In this document: positions 54,380 through 64,000 of the stretch, in pieces
Layout of the letters: every line of letters starts with the position of its first letter
How positions within the stretch are numbered: position 1 is the first letter of the stretch
Assembly: GCA_023014485.1 (NCBI GenBank)
Contig: JAJOZX010006139.1
Span: 62,001-126,000 of the forward strand
Length of the DNA stretch: 64,000 bases
From: Bathynomus jamesi
Lineage: Eukaryota; Arthropoda; Malacostraca; Isopoda; Cirolanidae
Direction: 5' to 3'
The notes under the pieces: generated by a model
Told to the model about the DNA's origin: nothing
The model's database searches: none
Seen by the model: the letters and a program-made list of their open reading frames with translations, nothing else
Position numbers and translations under genes: made by a program

Positions 54380-57300
54380 TTACAAGGAGTTACAAGGAAA
54401 AGAAGTACCTCAAAAGGCCTTGCGGCCCATACCGAGGAGGTACCAATGGCAACGGGTGCCAGGGAAAATTTTGTCTTTCAACTATGCTAGCAGTAGTAGA
54501 AAACTGGATAGAAAAGTAGAAGGCTCTCTCCCCACCCTCCGCTCCCTCCCTGCCAGAGGCAGGTACGGAAAAAGGTTGAAGAAAATACCTTGACCCTGGA
54601 AAAGTAGCCAAGGAAATTTTACAGGAAAGTGGAGAATATATAAATAGCTCTATATTTAGCTTGCTCACAGAGACACCGAGCAAGCGAACTCCTGCAGAGT
54701 TTTCTGAGGTTTTAATCTTAAACTATGAGTGTGTTCTGTACTTTGTCTAGCCTATTTTTAAACAGATTTACACTTTGACTGGAAACAACCTCTGAGGGAA
54801 GTTGGTTCCAGATATTAACTATTTTATAGGAAAAGAAATTTCCGCAGACTGAGGTCCTAAATGTCTTTACACACTCAAATAGTGTGCAAGATTTCGTCTA
54901 ACCTTTTCTTGAACTGATCCACAGAGGAACTGTTCACAACTTCCGAAGGTAACCTGTTCCATGTGTCACAGATCTTATACGTAACGTAATTCCCACACAC
55001 ACTAGTCCTAAACCGTTTCAAATCCAACTTCCAACCATTGTTGCGAGTTGGGTTATCATTTAAACTAAACATACTTCTAAAATCGACATCGTTGAACCCT
55101 CGTAAGAGCTTGAAAACCTCGATCAGTTGACCGCGCAGCCTCCGAGTTTCAAGCGAAAACAAGTTCAGGGCGCGTAACCGTCGATTGTAGCCCATATGCC
55201 TAACGGAAGGGATTAACTTTGTGGCCCTCGCCTGCACTCGCTCCAGCCTCTCAATATCTTTCCTGAGGGTGGGCGACCAGAACTGCACAGCATACTCCAG
55301 GTACGGCCGAACAAGGGAATTGTACAGTGAGAGCACAATCTCCTTGTTCCGAAACTGAAATTGCCTCCTGATATAACCCAATAGTTTCTGGGCTTTCTTT
55401 TCCACCTCTACACACTGTTTCGTAAACTTAAGGTCGCTGCTAATTAGCACACCCAAGTCCTTTTCTAAATCAGTCACCTCGATATTACTGCCCAACATCG
55501 AGTAGTCCGACTTGGGATTGGCGTAGCCAATGTGCATCACTTTGCATTTACCCAAGTTAAACGGCATTTGCCATTTTTCGGACCACTCTCCTATCCTACC
55601 TAGGTCCGCACGCAGTTCCTCGATCGCTTCGGGCGTCCCAACATTGGCCCCAAGCTTGGTGTCATCAGCGAATTTGGCGATCCGACTGACGATGCCACCG
55701 TCGATATCATTTATGTAAATGGTAAACAACAGTGGCCCCAAAACGGAACCCTGAGGAACCCCACTAGTGACCGAGGCCCAACCCGAACTAGCCCCTTTAA
55801 TTACCACCCTCTGCCGCCTATTCCTCAGCCAGTTTTCAATCCACCTACCTATTTCCCCACCGATACCCAGCGCGCGCACTTTCGCCATTAGCCGGCGGTG
55901 AGGTACCTTATCAAAGGCTTTCTGAAAGTCGAGATAAAGTATATCAATCGCCCTACTCTTATCGTACTCACTCAACATGACGTGGAAAAACTCGAGCAAG
56001 TTGGTGAGACACGACCTATGCCGTCTAAACCCATGTTGGGAGTCCCCAAGCAGCTTGTAGGAATCCAAATGGTCAACGATTCTATCAGCTATTATCCTTT
56101 CTAATAATTTACCTACAACTGAAGTGAGACTAATAGGACGATAGTTCCCTGGACTTTCGTGATCCCCTTTCTTAAAGATAGGGGTCACGTTGGCCTCCCT
56201 CCAGTCACCAGGCACCTGGCCCATCAACGATTTGTTGAAGACTGTAGCCAGGTGGGGAGCCACCTGGTCGCGCACTTCTCGCAAAACACTGGGGAGAAAC
56301 TGGTCTGGCCCAGGAGCCTTAAACGCGCTCAGTTTGTCTATTCTATGAGCAACGACTGTCGCGGTACATCTAACACTATCCAGGCCAGCACCTTCGTGCC
56401 TCACAGCTGGCTCGGGGATGACGCGGGTATCCTCCCTGGTGAACACTCCCGCAAAGTACTCATTAAGCACATTAGCGATGTCCGCGTCGGAGGTCCGCAG
56501 AACGCCGCTTCCGTCCTTTAAAGGACCTATCATGCTTCTAATGGGCTTTCTACTATTAACATAACTGAAGAACTCCTTAGGGTTCCCCTTGCAGAGGCTT
56601 GCCACCCGTAGTTCTTCGTTACGTTTCGCTAGCCTAACCTTCGCCTTCACTTCCCTACACAGGCGGACATACGCTTCAGTGTTCTCGTGGGAACGATTGG
56701 CCTTCGCCCTCCTATACGCTACTTTCCTATTTCGGATAGCCGAAGCGATGCCACGATTGAACCACTTAGGCTGCGTTGAAGCAGGGGTGACCGGTTTTGA
56801 GGGTATGGCAGCAGACTGCAGCACCATAAACTCATCCCGGAATGCACTCCACACTCCCTCAACATCGCCGCCAACCTCTAACCCCATCTCTGCTACGCTA
56901 TCCCTGAGGCTAACAAAGTTCGCCCGCCGGAGATCGAGCTTACTGCCTCTCGAGTTACTACGCTTCACCCGAGGGACGCACACACGGAACCTAATAAGAC
57001 CGTGATCACTCCCGCCCAACGATTCGTCAACGGTGAGGCCAGTGACGAGGTTGTCTTCGGTCGTGAATACTAAGTCTAGAACGCTTTCGCCTCGTGTAGG
57101 CTCGTTGACCCACTGAGTGAGGAAGTTCTCATCAGCAAAGTCAACTAGCCTCCTCCCTTCAGCATCGGCAGTCCTGTTTTCCCACTTTATGCCGCGACAG
57201 TTGAAGTCTCCTAAAACTACACACACCCTATCCCCTAGCAGGCTACTGAGTTCGGTGTACAGGGCTGTATCCTCCTCGAGGAGGAGATGCGGAGGTCTGT

Positions 57301-58216
57301 ACACCAAGATTAACCTATAGTTCGTCCCTCCCACGTTCAGATCGACGCCAAGCAGCTCCCGTTCCGACCGGAACTGGCAGTCAACCGGACTCAACGTGTC
57401 TCTGACGTATATTAGTACCCCACCCCCCTCCCCACGGGTGCGGTCTTTGCGAAACATTCTATACCCGGGAATTTCGAACTCCCCAACGTAGTCCCTACGA
57501 TCAGTATGAATCCAGGACTCGGTGATAGCAACGATATCCTGGTATTCTGATGCTAAGAGCGCCCGTAGCTCGCAAAACTTGTTCCTAATTGACCTAGCAT
57601 TAAAAAGCATTGCACGGAGGGAGCCTTCCCTATTCTGACCGCCCCCTAGCACGACCCGTTTCCCGAACAGCCAGGGCTGTCGGGAGTTGAAGAGCCCCTC
57701 ACTAACGAGGGGGCAACTTCCAGGAGACTGAGCCCCCTCCAACGTAGGAGGAGGGTCACCCACCTGTACTTCGACGCACCCTTCAGTCGAAGGTACGTCC
57801 GCCACCGGCTCATCCTCATCTCTCCCCGGTGGGGGCCCATCATCTCTCCCAGGACTCGACCTCACCATTCTGTATAGGTGCCGGTCGAGCAGCGCGCCTA
57901 GCACACCTTTACCCTTGTCATTGAGGTGGACACCATCCCTCTGGTAAAGGTCCCACCTACCCGAAAATGCATCGAAGGGGTCAATAAACTTCACGCCCAG
58001 CGGAACGCACAAGTCTTGTACCCTCTCGTTGATGCCAATGACCTTACTGAGCGCGTGGTCACTGGCATTCATTCGCGGTAAAATACCCATTAACATTCCC
58101 CTGTCTGTCTTCAGTTTTAGATCATCCGCAAGAGACATGATCTCGGTGATGATCCCTTCTGTAAGACCTACCCCACCGCCTTTGAGGAACAGGTCATTGC
58201 CACCAGCGTGGACAAG

Positions 58217-58219
<3 letters not shown>
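54380..58219 (-). mobile_element. LINE X copy 6 (intact ORF, long tail, 5'-truncated)
   Basis: Extends from the (GA)n tract at 58220 (cut inside VHAGGNDLFLKGG of the esterase domain) through the 1087-codon frame to the long 3' tail. The tail ends CTTTTCCTTGTAACTCCTTG (minus strand) beside (GA)n at 54356. It is the youngest-looking copy by frame integrity. Confidence 0.88.
54875..58138 (-). CDS. LINE X polyprotein: esterase end, AP endonuclease, reverse transcriptase (copy 6)
   Basis: An intact 1087-codon frame of a CR1-like non-LTR retrotransposon. It would nick DNA and reverse-transcribe its own RNA at the target. Residues 1-85: the end of an SGNH hydrolase-like domain with the last catalytic pair D68-x2-H71 (RDGVHLN). 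175-385: an AP-type endonuclease with N180 (FNARS), E207 (ITESW), Y280 (VYRPP), D311/N313 (GDFN) and D378/H379 (SDH). About 640-1000: RT with KKGDHESPGNYRPIS, D737 (YLDFQKAFD), GVPQGS (793-798) and FADD (823-826). The C-terminal domain ends KKRLDEILHTI. The first ATG shown is only the first inside the copy: the frame is already open up to the 5' truncation at 58219. Copy 8 shows what precedes it. All key residues of endonuclease and RT are kept. Confidence 0.9.
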   Translation of the reverse strand: MSLADDLKLKTDRGMLMGILPRMNASDHALSKVIGINERVQDLCVPLGVKFIDPFDAFSGRWDLYQRDGVHLNDKGKGVLGALLDRHLYRMVRSSPGRDDGPPPGRDEDEPVADVPSTEGCVEVQVGDPPPTLEGAQSPGSCPLVSEGLFNSRQPWLFGKRVVLGGGQNREGSLRAMLFNARSIRNKFCELRALLASEYQDIVAITESWIHTDRRDYVGEFEIPGYRMFRKDRTRGEGGGVLIYVRDTLSPVDCQFRSERELLGVDLNVGGTNYRLILVYRPPHLLLEEDTALYTELSSLLGDRVCVVLGDFNCRGIKWENRTADAEGRRLVDFADENFLTQWVNEPTRGESVLDLVFTTEDNLVTGLTVDESLGGSDHGLIRFRVCVPRVKRSNSRGSKLDLRRANFVSLRDSVAEMGLEVGGDVEGVWSAFRDEFMVLQSAAIPSKPVTPASTQPKWFNRGIASAIRNRKVAYRRAKANRSHENTEAYVRLCREVKAKVRLAKRNEELRVASLCKGNPKEFFSYVNSRKPIRSMIGPLKDGSGVLRTSDADIANVLNEYFAGVFTREDTRVIPEPAVRHEGAGLDSVRCTATVVAHRIDKLSAFKAPGPDQFLPSVLREVRDQVAPHLATVFNKSLMGQVPGDWREANVTPIFKKGDHESPGNYRPISLTSVVGKLLERIIADRIVDHLDSYKLLGDSQHGFRRHRSCLTNLLEFFHVMLSEYDKSRAIDILYLDFQKAFDKVPHRRLMAKVRALGIGGEIGRWIENWLRNRRQRVVIKGASSGWASVTSGVPQGSVLGPLLFTIYINDIDGGIVSRIAKFADDTKLGANVGTPEAIEELRADLGRIGEWSEKWQMPFNLGKCKVMHIGYANPKSDYSMLGSNIEVTDLEKDLGVLISSDLKFTKQCVEVEKKAQKLLGYIRRQFQFRNKEIVLSLYNSLVRPYLEYAVQFWSPTLRKDIERLERVQARATKLIPSVRHMGYNRRLRALNLFSLETRRLRGQLIEVFKLLRGFNDVDFRSMFSLNDNPTRNNGWKLDLKRFRTSVCGNYVTYKICDTWNRLPSEVVNSSSVDQFKKRLDEILHTI

Positions 58220-58279
<60 letters not shown>
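58220..58279. repeat. (GA)n at a LINE junction
   Basis: About 60 bp of pure GA units between copies 5 and 6. Confidence 0.95.
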
Positions 58280-58283
<4 letters not shown>

Positions 58284-58576
58284 GAAGTACCTCAAAAGGC
58301 CTTGCGGCCCATACCGAGGAGGTACCAATGGCAACGGGTGCCAGGGAAAAGTTTTTTTTTCTTTCAACTATCCTAGCAGTAGTAGAAAACTGGATAGAAA
58401 AGTAGAAGGCTCTCTCCCCACCCTCCCTCCCTGCCAGAGGCAGGTACGGAAAAAGGTTGAAGAAAATACCTTGACCCTGGAAAAGTAGCCAAGGAAATTT
58501 TACAGGAAAGTGGAGAATATATAAATAGCTCTATATTTAGCTTGCTCACAGAGACACCGAGCAAGCGAACTCCTGC
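58280..58576 (-). mobile_element. LINE X copy 5, tail fragment
   Basis: Only the long-form 3' UTR is present, cut at CTCCTGCAG (58576). It is a direct neighbour of the inverted fragment 58577-58743. Confidence 0.8.
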
Positions 58577-58743
58577 AGGGTCAAGGTATTTTCTTCAACC
58601 TTTTTCCATACCTGCCTCTGGCAGGGAGGGAGCGGAGGGTGGGGAGAGAGCCTTCTACTTTACTATCCAGTTTTCTACTACTGCTAGGATAGTTGAAAGA
58701 AAAATAAACTTTTACAAAATTTTCCCTGGCTCCCGTTGCCATT
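58577..58743 (+). mobile_element. inverted LINE X tail fragment
   Basis: The only plus-strand piece of the family in the array. It is the reverse complement of about 58330-58475 (for example AAGGTATTTTCTTCAACCTT against AAGGTTGAAGAAAATACCTT). The pair forms a hairpin with a spacer of about 100 bp. Confidence 0.85.
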
Positions 58744-59489
58744 GAGTTACAAGGAGTTACAAGGAGTTACAAGGAGTTACAAGGAGTTACAAGGAAAAGA
58801 AGTACCTCAAAAGGCCTTGCGGCCCATACCGAGAAGGTACCAATGGCAACGGGTGCCAGGGAAAATTTTGTCTTTCAACTATGCTAGCAGTAGTAGAAAA
58901 CTGGATAGAAAAGTATATAAACAGCTCTATATTTACCTTGCTCACAGAGACACCGTGCAAGCGAACTCCTGCAGAGTTTTCTTATGTTTTAATCTTAAAC
59001 TATCAACGTGTTAAAGTAATTCCCACATATACTAGTCCTAAATCGTTTCAAATCCAACTTCTAACCATTGTTGCGAGTTGGGTTATCATTTGAACTAAAC
59101 ATGCTTCTAAAATCGACATCTTTGAACCCGCGTCACGTAAGCGTCGATTGTAGCCCATATGCCTAACGAAAGGGATTAACTTTGTGGCATTTTTCGCCAG
59201 TTTCCAATCCACCTACCTACTTCCCCACCAATACCCAGCGCGCGCACTTCGGCCATTAGCCGCGGTGAGGTACCTTATCAAAGGCCTTCTAATCAATCGC
59301 CCTACTCTTATCATACTCACTCACATGACGTAGAAAAACTCGAGCATGATGGTGATATACGACCTATGCCATCTAAACCCATGTTGGAGTCCCCAAGTAG
59401 CTTGTAAGAATCCAATGGTCAACAATCCTACTCGCTATTATCCCCTCTAAATATTTACCTACAACTGAAGTTAAATGGTGTTATTTATA
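58744..59489 (-). pseudogene. LINE X copy 3, heavily deleted
   Basis: A tail with five tandem GAGTTACAAG units (58744-58793), a shortened 3' UTR, and then RT scraps (59010-59480). The scraps match the C-terminal domain, then jump to the LGIGGEIGRWIENW and HGFRRHRS regions with many small deletions. It appears older than its neighbours. Confidence 0.75.
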
Positions 59490-59857
59490 GAGGTTCCAAG
59501 CCTCTCTTCCCACGCATGAGATAGCAGTAGCGTCCTAATCGTAACAGTAGAGAAAAGACAATACTAAAGTTTTTCTTTTTTTCTGCAGTCAGAGGAGAAC
59601 ATCCCTAACCTAAGCTAAAAGGACAGAGTGGGATGGGAAGGGGTCCTAGTAACCCACGGACAGGTTTGTACAACAGACTTCACCCGCCCTCCCAAAAGAG
59701 AGAGAACCTAAAGGAATTGGCAGCCAATTTCTCTAGAATCCCACGACTCGGGACCGGAGGGCTGTCACACCCCAAGTATAAAGTTTACTACACCCAGAAG
59801 GAACGTGCATAACCTTTATACCCCCTGCGGAGATAACCTTTATACCCCCTGCGGAGG
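59490..59857. other. unique sequence inside the LINE array
   Basis: The only stretch of more than 300 bp in the array not derived from LINE X or Y. It includes a tandem pair of ATAACCTTTATACCCCCTGC units (about 59811-59852). No gene is recognised. Confidence 0.5.

Positions 59858-64000
<4,143 letters not shown>

Noticed and set aside
58744..58793. CRISPR-like or satellite array
   Set aside because: The five 10-bp units have no spacers and match the variable 3' end of the LINE family.

Overview
This window is animal nuclear DNA, most likely from a crustacean and probably a decapod. The lineage is inferred from the look of the retrotransposon families and from GT-AG introns; it has not been tested. 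Two host genes can be supported, and almost everything else is transposable-element (TE) sequence.

Host genes. (1) A plus-strand gene whose exons lie between 15684 and 34666 encodes the 2-oxoglutarate/Fe(II) prolyl hydroxylase OGFOD1 (Tpa1/sudestada family). Eight exons join in phase into 504 codons plus stop and keep the HxD...H iron ligands and the 2-oxoglutarate Arg. The N-terminal exon or exons were not found. Its introns are swollen by nested TEs: about 6.6 kb in intron 2 and 8.8 kb in intron 5. (2) A minus-strand gene, tail-to-tail with the first (exons 37945-38075 and 35818-36167), matches the short protein known in human as POLR1D isoform 2. Its first exon was not found.

Layout. 1-3.8 kb: a mariner-type element with a piggyBac inserted in its right end. 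4.2-5.7 kb: an old decayed coding copy. 6.15 kb: a perfect hAT MITE. 6.7-10.1 kb: a DNA transposon of an unassigned superfamily with a broken transposase. 10.7-12.2 kb: a hAT element with another hAT inside its first exon. 12.2-13.8 kb: two fold-back palindromes, one carrying a 60-bp TTAA micro-element. 14.0-15.6 kb: a fold-back Tc1-type element. 15.7-34.7 kb: OGFOD1 exons and TE-filled introns. 34.9-43.7 kb: fold-backs, SINEs, the POLR1D-like gene and CR1/RTE LINE fragments. 43.8-45.0 kb: a jockey fragment.

Right third. From 45.0 to 64.0 kb the window is a near-continuous head-to-tail array of one CR1-like LINE family (called X here) plus one sister copy (Y). All but one fragment lie on the minus strand, and nearly every junction is a (GA)n tract. 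One copy keeps an uninterrupted 1087-codon ORF joining the end of an SGNH-esterase domain, an AP-type endonuclease and a reverse transcriptase. Another copy reaches the Zn-finger/coiled-coil start. The arrangement suggests a LINE that inserts at (TC)n/(GA)n tracts, including those at the tails of its own older copies.

A second theme is fold-back structures made of head-to-head copies of the 5' half of a TE. They occur in at least three unrelated families here.
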